From NCBI GenBank assembly GCA_016295615.1, contig JAEDKW010000002.1, forward strand, positions 1 through 43,784: DNA of 43,784 nucleotides, given 5' to 3'. Position 1 is the first letter of the stretch; each line of letters begins with the position of its first letter. Both the position numbers and the translations under genes were made by a program. The DNA is from Oscillospiraceae bacterium. GTDB lineage: Bacteria; Bacillota; Clostridia; Oscillospirales; Oscillospiraceae. Positions 24,332 through 32,293 of the stretch are shown here, piece by piece. Below the pieces are notes generated by a model. It made no database searches. It saw only the letters and a program-made list of their open reading frames with translations, and had not been told where the DNA came from.

Positions 24332-24895
24332 TTAGCCTATGTGAAGTGCAGCCATGAGCTTGGCTACAAAATAAACGACTTTTTTGCTTTGCTTGATCGC
24401 AATTCTTTTTCCCACAGCTTTTCCCCCGATGGTCACGCCTGAAATGATCGCCGTGACCGCGGTGGAAACGATGATGCTCCGCCAACCGAAGCTTTTTTGC
24501 AGCTGCGTGACGATCACCGCCGCCGTCGAGCCCGAGACGATGCCGCAAATGTCGCCGACCACGTCGTTGCAGAACGATGCGACCTTCTCCGCACTTCTGA
24601 TCAGCGTGATCGCCTGCTTTGCGCCCTTTGCGCGGTGCGACGCCATCGAATGAAACGGCTTCACATCTGCCGCCGTGACGGCAACGCCGATGATATCAAA
24701 GGCAATGCCGAGCAAAACAAAAAACATAAGAATACAAGCCGCCGTCACGACACCGGCTCCTTCAAGCGCCGCGCCGGAGCAAAGGCTCAAAACAGCGGAA
24801 AGCGAAACGGAGAGCAAAAAAATACGAATCACCCAACGTAAGTGACTCTGCCCTTTTTCTTCTTTTTTCTGTTTCTGACCGTTTTGATTCTTCAA
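24332..24895 (-). CDS. oapA: OapA-like OLE RNA-associated membrane protein (DUF21-like)
   Basis: A 187-aa protein with a charged N-terminus rich in Lys/Gln/Glu, two hydrophobic segments (about 21-44 and 48-76), a basic central loop (SMASHRAKGAKQAITLIRSA, about 83-102) and two further hydrophobic segments (about 111-131 and 138-158). The end is again basic. This size, layout and position directly downstream of a roughly 650-nt structured RNA and upstream of dxs match OapA, the membrane partner that holds OLE RNA at the membrane in Bacillus halodurans. It is related to DUF21/CNNM transporter domains. The start is a TTG with GGAG 9 nt upstream. The identification rests on synteny and recall, not on an alignment. 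Confidence 0.8.
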   Translation of the reverse strand: MKNQNGQKQKKEEKGQSHLRWVIRIFLLSVSLSAVLSLCSGAALEGAGVVTAACILMFFVLLGIAFDIIGVAVTAADVKPFHSMASHRAKGAKQAITLIRSAEKVASFCNDVVGDICGIVSGSTAAVIVTQLQKSFGWRSIIVSTAVTAIISGVTIGGKAVGKRIAIKQSKKVVYFVAKLMAALHIG

Positions 24896-24924
24896 CGTCT
24901 TGTTCTCCGTAAAGATTTCAATCT

Positions 24925-25570
24925 GCTAAAGCAGCGACAACCGAAAAAGGTAATCCTGCGGCATAGGTCGGGTTGGCTTTCCCCACGGCGTACCTCTCGT
25001 TGCCGATCAGGCGGTTCCCCCTTAAACGCCGTACCGCATTGTCACCATACACGGTACCCGATTGCCACTCAGTCCGCACTGTAACCCTTTTTCTGTCCTT
25101 TCGACAGCCTAGGTGATTTCCACCGCAGTCAAACCATCTCTTAGCCTCTTTTGCAGTCATGGTTTCAAGGAGCGATCGCACTTTACCCTTGGCCAGAGTT
25201 TGTGCGTTGTTCTCCTATCCGCCATGGCCACGCAAGGCAGGCTACTCTGCACACAGCGTTCACGGCTCAAAGACCGGGTAGCACCGCAATACAGGTTCAT
25301 ATCCCGCTCCGTACCAAAGTCGCTTACCCTCGCGGGAGTACGCCCGGCACGCAAACGAGTCTCCGCAGAAACAGGGTCGGCTCCCCCATGCCATTAGGGG
25401 ACGCCCGGAGTCCGCAGGCGCAGCTTGTCGCTTTGCCTCCCTTCAGCACCCACCCCAAACTGGGCGTAAGAAGCAGGCACCAAAGGCTTCACAGTTGTGC
25501 CCTTCAAAGGATTTTTAGGCCCTTCTTAGGAGATGGCAGATCTGACTAGGATACTGCGTCGCTGTTTAGC
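24925..25570 (-). ncRNA. ole: OLE RNA (ornate, large, extremophilic)
   Basis: About 646 nt lie between ispA and oapA with no plausible reading frame, and base composition unlike a gene. The two ends pair: GCTAAACAGCGAC (25558-25570) with GTCGCTGCTTTAGC (24925-24938), 13 bp with one bulge, closing the whole element. Inside, GTACCG/CGGTAC (25031-25036 with 25052-25057) forms another helix. A dedicated promoter (25578-25606) predicts a start at about 25571, exactly at the outer helix. The published OLE RNA is about 600 nt, lies between ispA-side genes and oapA-dxs, and binds the membrane through OapA. All of these fit. Sequence-level confirmation needs the Rfam OLE model. Confidence 0.87.
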
Positions 25571-25577
25571 GTATGTT

Positions 25578-25606
25578 ATGATAGCACACTTTCAGCGAAT
25601 ATGCAA
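25578..25606 (-). promoter_or_regulatory. Promoter of the OLE RNA-oapA-dxs unit
   Basis: Minus strand TTGCAT (25601-25606), 17-nt spacer, TATCAT (25578-25583). No terminator is visible between the RNA and oapA, so the transcript probably continues through oapA, dxs, tlyA, nadK, argR and recN. Confidence 0.7.
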
Positions 25607-25656
25607 TATATTCATTCGTATATTCATATGTACTTTTTGTTAACTTTTTATACCGC

Positions 25657-25702
25657 AAAATAATCCCCGTCTTCCCTTTTTTCAGGAAAAACGGGGATTT
25701 TC
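25657..25702 (-). terminator. Intrinsic terminator after ispA
   Basis: Minus strand AAAATCCCCGT pairs with ACGGGGATTATTTT around a purine-rich loop, 16 nt after ispA. It separates the nusB-ispA transcript from the OLE promoter. Confidence 0.85.
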
Positions 25703-25717
25703 TCTGCACAAATCCAA

Positions 25718-26605
25718 TTATTTTTCACGCGTGGCGAGCCTTTGCGCAAGTGCGAACAGGAACTGCGTATCTCCCTGCCACCGGACGCCCTCAAGCGCGG
25801 TTTTTGCACGTTCAGTGTATTCGCGCACCTTTTCTTCGCAGCCGCCGATACCGAAAAGATCCACATACGTCGTCTTTTCTTCCGCCCGGTCTGAGCCGAT
25901 CGGCTTGCCGAACGTCGCCTCGTCGCCGATGACGTCAAGCATGTCGTCGCGGATCTGGAACGCGAGACCGAGATTTGCGGCATATTCTCTTGCAGCATCG
26001 CGCATTTCCTGCGCCGCTCCTGCCGCGACGCAGCCAAGCTCGGCTGCGCCCATGAACATCCTGCCCGTCTTGAGCGTGTGCAGGTGCTCAAGCCCGGCAA
26101 GCGTCTTCTCTCCGCCCGTCAGGTCGATCACCTGCCCTGCGACCATGCCGTACGCGCCGCAGCTGCGCGCGAGAACGCGCGCGCCTTCCGCCAGCACGCC
26201 GTCAGGCAGGTCTGCCGACAGCAGCACCCGAAACGCCTCCGGCTGCAGCGCGTCGCCGGCAAGCGTTGCCATCGTCACGCCGTAAACCATGTGGTTCGTC
26301 GGCTTGCCGCGGCGCAGCGCATCGTCGTCCATGCAGGGCAGATCGTCGTGGATCAGCGAATAGGTATGCACCATTTCCAGCGCGCAGGCAAACGGCAGCG
26401 CTCTGAGGTCGTCCAGCCCGCACAGACGCGCAAATTCCAGCGTCAGCACCGGGCGCAGCCGCTTTCCGCCGGAGAGCAGGCTGTAGCGCATGGCTTCACA
26501 GAGCTTCGCGCAGCCCTCCTCTCCGTCCAGAAAAAGACCGCCCAGATATTGCTCAGTCGCGGCACAGTACTCCCGGTAGCGCTTTTCAAAAAGCTTTTTG
26601 TCCAT
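25718..26605 (-). CDS. ispA: Farnesyl diphosphate synthase (polyprenyl synthetase)
   Basis: IspA condenses IPP with DMAPP/GPP to farnesyl diphosphate. The 295-aa all-helical protein has the first Asp-rich motif DDLPCMDDD (about 88-96), followed by the RRGKP substrate site, and the second motif RDDMLDVIGD (about 218-227). ATG with GAGGGG upstream, 3 nt after xseB. Last gene of the asp23-nusB-xseA-xseB-ispA unit. Confidence 0.95.
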   Translation of the reverse strand: MDKKLFEKRYREYCAATEQYLGGLFLDGEEGCAKLCEAMRYSLLSGGKRLRPVLTLEFARLCGLDDLRALPFACALEMVHTYSLIHDDLPCMDDDALRRGKPTNHMVYGVTMATLAGDALQPEAFRVLLSADLPDGVLAEGARVLARSCGAYGMVAGQVIDLTGGEKTLAGLEHLHTLKTGRMFMGAAELGCVAAGAAQEMRDAAREYAANLGLAFQIRDDMLDVIGDEATFGKPIGSDRAEEKTTYVDLFGIGGCEEKVREYTERAKTALEGVRWQGDTQFLFALAQRLATREK

Positions 26606-26608
26606 TCT

Positions 26609-26833
26609 TTACCCCTCTGAAGCAAACTCGCTCTCGACCGGCGCGCCGCTTGCGCCCTTGGCGAGCTTCACGACCTTCTGCTCCGCCTCATCGAGCATTT
26701 TTCCGCACTCGCCCACGAGCTTCGTGCCCTCTTCAAACAGCTTGAGCGACTCCGCGAGCTGCGCGTCGCCCTTTTCGAGCGCACCGACGATCTGCTCGAG
26801 ACGGGCAAGCTTATCTTCAAATGTTTTTTCCAT
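26609..26833 (-). CDS. xseB: Exodeoxyribonuclease VII small subunit
   Basis: The 74-aa helical protein starts MEKTFEDKLARLEQIV and contains the family motif LEKGDAQLAESLKLFEEGTKL (split as LEKGDAQLAES and LKLFEEGTKL). XseB forms the helical extensions of ExoVII with XseA. The ATG at 26833 is preferred because GGAGGG lies 7 nt away; the frame is open further upstream, but that part overlaps xseA in a different frame. The start overlaps the xseA stop by 17 nt. Confidence 0.93.
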   Translation of the reverse strand: MEKTFEDKLARLEQIVGALEKGDAQLAESLKLFEEGTKLVGECGKMLDEAEQKVVKLAKGASGAPVESEFASEG

Positions 26834-28055
26834 CGTCATTCCCTCCCAAATTTCGGTTTTCCACGCGGCAGAGAAGGCTTCCCTGCCCCAGAGCAACATC
26901 GATCCTTTCGCCGATGTCCACATCGGCGGCGTTTTTCACGACCGCGCCGCGCTCATCGCGCGCCACCGCATAGCCGCGCGAGAGCACCTTGAGCGGCGAA
27001 AGCGCGTCGAGTGAGGCGCACAGCCGTCCAAAGCGCTGCTTCCGCGCCGCCGTCTGCTGCTGGGCAAGCGCGGAAAGGCGCGTTTGCGTGTAATCAAGCA
27101 GCATGCGCTTGTCCGCAATGAATGCCATCGGATCGAGCATCACGCGCTTATGCGACAGCTCCTGCCAGCGCTTTCGCTGATACTGTACGCGCGCCGTTTC
27201 GCTTTGCGTCATGCGGCTTTGCAATACTGCAAGGCGGTGGCGAAGCTCCTTTTGGTCGGGTACGGCGATCTCCGCGGCGTTGGACGGCGTGGACGCCCTC
27301 GCGTCCGCCACAAAGTCTGCGATCGTCACATCCGGCTCATGTCCGACGGCGGAGATGACGGGAATGTCCGAATCATAAATGGCGCGCGCCACACGCTCGT
27401 CGTTGAATGCCCACAGATCCTCGATCGAGCCGCCGCCGCGTCCGGTGATGATCACGTCTGCGACCTTCCACCTGTTTGCATAGCGCAGCGCGCCGACGAT
27501 CTCCGGCGGCGCCTCGGCGCCCTGCACGCGCACCGGCAGCAGCACCACCTTGGAAAGCGGATACCGCGCACGCAGAATGCGGATCATGTCGTGCACCGCC
27601 GCGCCCGCAGGCGAGGTGATGATGGCGATGCGCTGCGGATATTTCGGCAGCGGCTTTTTGTGCGACGCGTCAAACAGCCCCTCTTTGTAGAGCTTTTCTT
27701 TCAGCTGTTCAAAGGCAACATGCAGCTCGCCCAACCCCTCCGCCAAAAGCTCGGCGCAGTAAAGCTGATACGCTCCGTCGCGCGGAAAGACGCTGATCCG
27801 TCCAAAGGCGATGACCTTCATGCCGTTTTCGGGGCGGAAACGCAGGTGCTGCGCCTGTCCTTTGAACATGACGCAGCGCATCGCGCCGTTTTCGTCCTTG
27901 AGCGTAAAGTAATGATGCCCGGAGGGATAGAGCTTGTAGTTGGAGATCTCGCCGCGCACATAGATCTCCTGCAGCTGCGGCACCTGATCAAGCAGGCGCT
28001 TGATCAACTGATTGACCTCGCTGACGGAAAATACCGTCTGCTCAACCAATGACAT
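26817..28055 (-). CDS. xseA: Exodeoxyribonuclease VII large subunit
   Basis: The 412-aa nuclease degrades single-stranded DNA. It has an N-terminal OB-fold (FSVSEVNQLIKRLLDQVPQL, GHHYFTLKD), a catalytic core with RIAIITSPAGAAVHD, DVIITGRGGGSIEDLWAFND and ISAVGHEPDVTIADFVAD, a coiled-coil (about 265-360) and the conserved ALSPLKVLSRGYA tail. The ATG at 28055 sits only 2 nt from AGGAGGGG; the TTG two codons later (28049) has ideal spacing and could be the real start. Unlike Bacillus, no folD precedes it. Confidence 0.95.
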   Translation of the reverse strand: MSLVEQTVFSVSEVNQLIKRLLDQVPQLQEIYVRGEISNYKLYPSGHHYFTLKDENGAMRCVMFKGQAQHLRFRPENGMKVIAFGRISVFPRDGAYQLYCAELLAEGLGELHVAFEQLKEKLYKEGLFDASHKKPLPKYPQRIAIITSPAGAAVHDMIRILRARYPLSKVVLLPVRVQGAEAPPEIVGALRYANRWKVADVIITGRGGGSIEDLWAFNDERVARAIYDSDIPVISAVGHEPDVTIADFVADARASTPSNAAEIAVPDQKELRHRLAVLQSRMTQSETARVQYQRKRWQELSHKRVMLDPMAFIADKRMLLDYTQTRLSALAQQQTAARKQRFGRLCASLDALSPLKVLSRGYAVARDERGAVVKNAADVDIGERIDVALGQGSLLCRVENRNLGGNDDGKNI

Positions 28056-28100
28056 CCCCTCCTTCCTGTAAAGTAATCGTACTGTTCATTGCTTATGTAC

Positions 28101-28132
28101 AAAGGCAGAGCGCCGACGATCGGTGCTCTGCC
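28101..28132 (-). terminator. Strong hairpin between nusB and xseA
   Basis: A 13-bp stem (28104-28116 with 28120-28132, one G-U pair) has a 3-nt loop and only TTTGTA after it on the minus strand. It may be a weak terminator or an mRNA stabiliser between nusB and xseA. A poor promoter-like pair follows it (TTTGTA, 16 nt, TACGAT). Confidence 0.5.
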
Positions 28133-28140
28133 CGGCTGTC

Positions 28141-28593
28141 TTATTCGCTTGTGATCTCGCTGCGCACAAAGCTGCCGAGAATGCCGTTGATGAACCTGAC
28201 CGTCTCCGGCGTTTCGTACTTCTTGGCGAGCTCCACCGCCTCGTTGATCGCAACGCTGTTGGGGATATCATCGCGGTAGAGCACTTCATACATGGCAACG
28301 CGCATGATCGCCGACGCGACCAGCGGGATGCGCTCAAAGCTCCAGCCGCGGGCATACCTGGCAATGAATTCGTCAAGCTCGGGCGCGTGCTGCGCCACGC
28401 CCTCGACCACGCTGCGAATGTACTCGCTCTGCTTTCCGCCGGGCACTTCACGGTAGATCTCGTCCTCATCGCAAAGCGTTTCAAAATACTCTTTTGTCAG
28501 TCGTTCTTCGACCAGTTCCGCAGCAGTCTTGTCAGTAAAGCTGAGTTCATAGGCAAGATGCACCGCGATCTCTCTTGCTGTGTTGCGAACCAT
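28141..28593 (-). CDS. nusB: Transcription antitermination factor NusB
   Basis: NusB acts with NusE (S10) at rRNA boxA sites. The 150-aa all-helical protein has REIAVHLAYELSF near the start, LDEFIARYARGWSFERI (about 73-89), RVAMYEVLY and the C-terminal SVAINEAVELAKKYETPETVRFINGIL (given as AINEAVELAKKY and RFINGIL), all NusB-typical. ATG at 28593, 21 nt after the Asp23 gene. Confidence 0.95.
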   Translation of the reverse strand: MVRNTAREIAVHLAYELSFTDKTAAELVEERLTKEYFETLCDEDEIYREVPGGKQSEYIRSVVEGVAQHAPELDEFIARYARGWSFERIPLVASAIMRVAMYEVLYRDDIPNSVAINEAVELAKKYETPETVRFINGILGSFVRSEITSE

Positions 28594-28614
28594 TTTGTCT
28601 GTTCCTTTTCTCTC

Positions 28615-28968
28615 TCAATTAAAGCTGATGCCGCTGACATGGACATTGACCGCCTTGACGGGATATCCTGTCATGCCGCCAACCGCGCTGCCGACACAGT
28701 CCTGCACCTTTTTTGCGACCTCCGGAATCGCATGACCGTAACGGACCATGAGATAGATATCAACAACGATCGCGCCATCATGCAGTTCAACATGCACACC
28801 GCGCGCGGACTTTTTGCCGGTAAGCTGCTCGGCTACATTCTGTCCCATTGCTCCGACGCCCTCAACTTCTTTCATTGCGTCAGTCACAATGGAGGCGACG
28901 ACCTCTTCTGAAATGTTGATGCTGCCGTTTTCTTCGATTTGGGTAAGATACTCACGATTCTCAGCCAT
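28615..28968 (-). CDS. Asp23/Gls24 family protein (YqhY-like)
   Basis: The 117-aa protein has the family pattern GSINISEEVVASIV, followed by GVGAM and the C-terminal VNVHVSGISF. In Bacillus the orthologue YqhY lies at this exact place between spoIIIAH/acc genes and nusB. Asp23 proteins are linked to envelope stress and to control of acetyl-CoA carboxylase; the role here is inferred. ATG with GGAG upstream; it has its own promoter at 29012-29040 and begins the nusB-xseAB-ispA unit. Confidence 0.92.
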   Translation of the reverse strand: MAENREYLTQIEENGSINISEEVVASIVTDAMKEVEGVGAMGQNVAEQLTGKKSARGVHVELHDGAIVVDIYLMVRYGHAIPEVAKKVQDCVGSAVGGMTGYPVKAVNVHVSGISFN

Positions 28969-29011
28969 GCCTGCACTCTCCTTGCCTGGACTCGTTGCAA
29001 TAGTTGAGAGT

Positions 29012-29040
29012 ATTTTACCATTTCTTTTGCGAAATTACAA
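29012..29040 (-). promoter_or_regulatory. Promoter of asp23-nusB-xseA-xseB-ispA
   Basis: Minus strand TTGTAA (29035-29040), 17-nt spacer, TAAAAT (29012-29017), in the 91-nt gap after spoIIIAH. Confidence 0.65.
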
Positions 29041-29059
29041 CTGCTATTTTTCGCTGCCT

Positions 29060-29593
29060 TTAATTGACCTCCATGATTTTGATACAGTCGGCGCTCAGTC
29101 CGGTTTCGTCCTTGACAATGTCGGTGATGCGGGCAACATCCTCCGTTTGAAGCCCGTCATCCGGCGTGGAGACGACCACGCTCACACCGTCCTCCGACAT
29201 GAATACGACGCAGTCCGCATACCCCTTCGCCGTGACCATGTTTTCGATCTGCGCCTCGGTCAGTGTGTAGCCGGCAAGCGTCTGAATGCTCTGTGCCGCC
29301 TCGGTGACGACCGCTTCGTCGACGTTTTCATTGTCTCTTGCCTCCTGCAGCAGGGACAGTGCGCTGTCGCGCGCCTGCTGGCGGGTGAGGCGGGCAGCGG
29401 CAAAATAGTCGCCTTCCGCACTTGCCGAAACCTCGGTCGTTTCTCCGCTTGTGGCGTCCACCAGCGTCGACTGTCCCAGCACCTTGCTGTTTTTCTCCAT
29501 CTCCGAGGCATACCGACCGTTGAAGAAGATGGCGGCACAGACGAATACCAAAATTGCTGCCACCACTGCGTTGCGCTTCCATAATTTTTTCAT
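29060..29593 (-). CDS. spoIIIAH: Stage III sporulation protein AH
   Basis: SpoIIIAH is the mother-cell membrane protein that meets SpoIIQ across the septum. The 177-aa protein has one N-terminal helix (NAVVAAILVFVCAAIFF, about 8-24), an acidic linker and the YscJ/FliF-like ring domain (about 65-177) with RDSALSLLQEARDNE and DCVVFMSEDGVSVVV. Last spoIIIA gene, 33 nt after spoIIIAG; the ATG has a GGGGGAG site. Confidence 0.93.
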   Translation of the reverse strand: MKKLWKRNAVVAAILVFVCAAIFFNGRYASEMEKNSKVLGQSTLVDATSGETTEVSASAEGDYFAAARLTRQQARDSALSLLQEARDNENVDEAVVTEAAQSIQTLAGYTLTEAQIENMVTAKGYADCVVFMSEDGVSVVVSTPDDGLQTEDVARITDIVKDETGLSADCIKIMEVN

Positions 29594-29626
29594 ACTGTCT
29601 CCCCCTTTTTGTTATGGAAAGACCGC

Positions 29627-30160
29627 TTACGGTCTTCCTTTGATCACTGATATTCTGTCACTGCTCAGTCCCGTCAGCGCGCTGACCGCCTGCGTCACCT
29701 GAAGGCGAACCGTTGCGCTGCCGCCGCCCTCGCAGACGACGAGTGCGCCGACATAGTCCGGAAAGCTGCTTCCCGTCACGACCACCTCCGCACTGCTCCC
29801 GCTGCCAAGCACCACCGTTTCCTCCTTGCTGACATACTCCTTCTGCTCCTCGCCGCTGCGTTTTTGGGTCAGCGAGCGATCCTGTGCAAGCGCGTACTCG
29901 CCGCCGCCGCGCACCGTCAGCATCAGCTTCAGCCGTCCCGTGCCGTCGATCGACGAGAGGATCTTCTCCATTTCCTCCTGCACGGCTGCGCGGTCAAAGC
30001 TGTCCGTATGCAGCGCCTCCCCGGTTTCCGCACTGCTCTCCTTTTCCGGCAAAAGCAAAATCAGCACGCCGAGCAGCACCGCCAGCAGCACATATTTGTA
30101 GGTCCCGATCCATGCAAGCAGCTTTCCGGGCGTTTTTCGTTTTATTCGGGTTCCTTCCAT
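29627..30160 (-). CDS. spoIIIAG: Stage III sporulation protein AG
   Basis: SpoIIIAG forms a large ring in the SpoIIIA-SpoIIQ channel. The 177-aa protein starts MEGTRIKRKTPGKLLAW, with one helix (YKYVLLAVLLGVLILLL, about 19-35) and a ring-building domain with the GRLKLMLTVRGGGEYALA and GALVVCEGGG motifs. The ATG at 30160 has AAAGGAGA 8 nt upstream; the frame opens further up but overlaps spoIIIAF. The start overlaps the spoIIIAF end by 19 nt. Confidence 0.93.
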   Translation of the reverse strand: MEGTRIKRKTPGKLLAWIGTYKYVLLAVLLGVLILLLPEKESSAETGEALHTDSFDRAAVQEEMEKILSSIDGTGRLKLMLTVRGGGEYALAQDRSLTQKRSGEEQKEYVSKEETVVLGSGSSAEVVVTGSSFPDYVGALVVCEGGGSATVRLQVTQAVSALTGLSSDRISVIKGRP

Positions 30161-30612
30161 ATCTGATTCTCCTTTGCGATACCGAGCTGCTCGGCAATCC
30201 ATTCGGAAAGCTCGGCGTTTTCCTCTCCGTACAGCGTTACATGCTTCGGCAGCGGCACGCCGTCGGTGCATTCCGTATCCACAACGGCGCGCAGGCGCAG
30301 ACCGAGTGCGGATGCTTTGTCCTCAATATATGCTTGCGTCTGCTCCGCTATGCCGTCGGATAACGCGCGTTCCCGTTCCCCGGCAAGTTCCGTCTTAAGC
30401 GCTTCCACCGCCTCCTCGTATCCCGCAAGGTCAAAGGAAAGACCGTCCAGCTCAGCATCCGAGATCGGCTGGAGGATGCTCAGAATGAGCAGAAGCCCTC
30501 CGGTGAAGCGAACGATTTTCCGCATCGCGTCCGTAAGCGGGAGCTGTTCGGCAAAGCTTACGAGCAGCGCACATGCGCTGATCCCCAAAAGCCATTCGTG
30601 CAAAAAGCTCAT
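30142..30612 (-). CDS. spoIIIAF: Stage III sporulation protein AF
   Basis: A 156-aa protein, MSFLHEWLLGISACALLV, with two N-terminal membrane helices (about 6-22 and 36-52) and a soluble C-terminal domain of RBM type. The ATG overlaps the spoIIIAE TGA by 3 bases (ATGA), so it is likely translated by coupling; no strong ribosome binding site is seen. A longer open frame upstream belongs to spoIIIAE in another frame. Confidence 0.9.
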   Translation of the reverse strand: MSFLHEWLLGISACALLVSFAEQLPLTDAMRKIVRFTGGLLLILSILQPISDAELDGLSFDLAGYEEAVEALKTELAGERERALSDGIAEQTQAYIEDKASALGLRLRAVVDTECTDGVPLPKHVTLYGEENAELSEWIAEQLGIAKENQIWKEPE

Positions 30613-31676
30613 ACTGCCACCACCATCGTAATGGATACCAGAAGCGCCACCAGCAGCAAAAGCGCGCAGGATGCCGTCAGCGCAAGAATAAGCGTGAATG
30701 CGCCGGAGAGCCGTTCGATAAACTTTTGCAGCGGCTCGATGCCCGACATCGCCGAAAGAAACGCCGCCGCCTGATAAAAAAGAAACTGCACGCCAAGCCT
30801 CAGCAGCGGCACAAGGCAGACGGACAGTACCGCAAAGATCCCCAGCGTCCCCACCGTACCGCGCAGCGCACCGGCGCTTGAGAGCACCGCCTCCGTCGCT
30901 TCGGAGAGAATGCCGCCGACAATCGGAACTGCGCTGGAAACAAGCAGGCTTCCTGCCTTGACGGCAAGACGGTCGGCAGAACCGGTGAGGACATTGCTGA
31001 GCGTCAGATATGCGGTAAAGACGAGCATGATGCCGCAAATCCCCCAGGAAATCAGTTTTTTGACCGCGCCGGCAAGGCTGTCCAAATGGCTCTTGGGCAG
31101 AATCGCGCCCGCTGCGGCAAGTGCGACGTAGCAGTACACAAGCGGCAAAAGCAGCTCGTTTATCGCGGAAAGCAGCAGTTCGACCGCCATCAGCGTCCCG
31201 ACCTGCCAGGCGCTTGCGGTGCTCACAAAGCCACCGGTCGCGATCGCTGCGGCGACCGTCGGCAGCAAGAGCTTGGAAAGCGCGCCCAGCTCCTCCGCCG
31301 TCTGCGCGCCCAGTCCGATCAATACCGACAGATCACCGGCGGCGATCAGCGATGCGCCCAGGATGGCAGCGTAGGGTACGAACCGCGCGCCGCCCTCCCC
31401 GGCGCCGCTGCCAAGCCCGTCCAACGCGCCGCAGAACAGCGCAAGCAGCATCAGCAGCACCGCAGAGCGCGCGCCGGAGCGCAGAATGGCGGAAAGCGCA
31501 CCGCGCAGCAGTTCCCCGAGATACGACATACCGCCCGACAGGAGCGAATCGTGCTGCCCGACCGATTCGAGCAGCTCCGGCGGAACGCTCTGTCCCGCCT
31601 CCTCCGGCACCTCCAGCGCAAGTACAGGGACCGTAAGCAGCAGCGCGGCAAGCATCAGGGAAAGAAGCCTTCTCAT
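30609..31676 (-). CDS. spoIIIAE: Stage III sporulation protein AE
   Basis: A polytopic membrane protein of the SpoIIIA complex. The 355-aa form starts with a signal-like segment (MRRLLSLMLAALLLTVPVLA) followed by at least seven hydrophobic helices, with family segments such as TASAWQVGTLMAVELLLSAINELLLPLVYCY (given as TASAWQVGTLMA). ATG 31676 has GGAGGG 6 nt upstream and overlaps the spoIIIAD stop (ATGA). Confidence 0.92.
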   Translation of the reverse strand: MRRLLSLMLAALLLTVPVLALEVPEEAGQSVPPELLESVGQHDSLLSGGMSYLGELLRGALSAILRSGARSAVLLMLLALFCGALDGLGSGAGEGGARFVPYAAILGASLIAAGDLSVLIGLGAQTAEELGALSKLLLPTVAAAIATGGFVSTASAWQVGTLMAVELLLSAINELLLPLVYCYVALAAAGAILPKSHLDSLAGAVKKLISWGICGIMLVFTAYLTLSNVLTGSADRLAVKAGSLLVSSAVPIVGGILSEATEAVLSSAGALRGTVGTLGIFAVLSVCLVPLLRLGVQFLFYQAAAFLSAMSGIEPLQKFIERLSGAFTLILALTASCALLLLVALLVSITMVVAV

Positions 31677-32059
31677 ATCCATCCCTCCAGCATGTCCACC
31701 ACCGCGCGCAGAAGCGGCACCGCGCACCAAAGCGCGCATACCGCACCCGCGGTCTCCAAAAGCGCCGAAAGCGCGCTTTGTCCCGCGTCTGCACACAGCG
31801 CGCCGCCGATGCGCACGATCAGCGCGATCGCCATCACCTTCAGCAGCGGCACAAACAGCGTGGGCGCGAGCTTTGTCATCTCAAGCAGCTCCGCGCCGAG
31901 CCCGCTTACCTCGTCAAACGCGGCGAGGAGCATCAGCATGCCGAGCAGCACCGCAGAAACGGTCAGCAACAGCGACAGCTCCGCGTTGTCTTTTTTCAGC
32001 AGCAGCGTCAAAACGGCTGTGAGCAGGCACAGCGCGATAAGCTTCAGCACAAGCTCCAT
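31673..32059 (-). CDS. spoIIIAD: Stage III sporulation protein AD
   Basis: A 128-aa membrane protein with about four helices and the family core LLKKDNAELSLLLTVSAVLL (about 20-39), then KVMAIALIVRIGGALCADAG. It starts 2 nt after the spoIIIAC stop and overlaps spoIIIAE. In Bacillus SpoIIIAD is a homologue of channel-forming export proteins. Confidence 0.92.
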   Translation of the reverse strand: MELVLKLIALCLLTAVLTLLLKKDNAELSLLLTVSAVLLGMLMLLAAFDEVSGLGAELLEMTKLAPTLFVPLLKVMAIALIVRIGGALCADAGQSALSALLETAGAVCALWCAVPLLRAVVDMLEGWI

Positions 32060-32061
32060 CG

Positions 32062-32256
32062 CTAAAAACCGAACAGGCTCTTGACGAGGTCGAACAGCGA
32101 GCTGATCTCACGCACGAGAAGCATCATCGTCGTCACGAGACCTGCAAGGCTCACCAGCATTGCCTGCTCCGGCCGGTCGGAGCGCACCAAAAGCTGATTG
32201 AGCACCGCCACGATGATACCCACCGCCGCTATTTTAAAGACAAGATCGATATCCAT
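32062..32256 (-). CDS. spoIIIAC: Stage III sporulation protein AC
   Basis: A 64-aa, two-helix membrane protein (MDIDLVFKIAAVGIIVAVL; SLAGLVTTMMLLV) typical of the smallest SpoIIIA protein. ATG 32256 has AAAGGA 7-8 nt upstream; a TTG two codons earlier lies inside that spacing. It follows spoIIIAB by 37 nt. Confidence 0.92.
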   Translation of the reverse strand: MDIDLVFKIAAVGIIVAVLNQLLVRSDRPEQAMLVSLAGLVTTMMLLVREISSLFDLVKSLFGF

Positions 32257-32293
32257 TGTCAAATCCTTTTATGTAAAGTATTTTCCCATGTCA

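Noticed and set aside
24925..25570. RNase P RNA, tmRNA or a group II intron as the identity of the large RNA
   Set aside because: I see no tRNA-like ends, no intron reverse transcriptase and no intron boundary. The gene context fits OLE better.
25558..25606. The OLE promoter as a continuation of the ispA transcript only
   Set aside because: A clear terminator follows ispA, and a good promoter with 17-nt spacing lies immediately before the RNA, so an independent unit is more likely.
24896..25717. Small open frames of 60-130 codons in the ispA-oapA gap
   Set aside because: They lack ribosome binding sites, show no protein-like composition and overlap the paired RNA helices.
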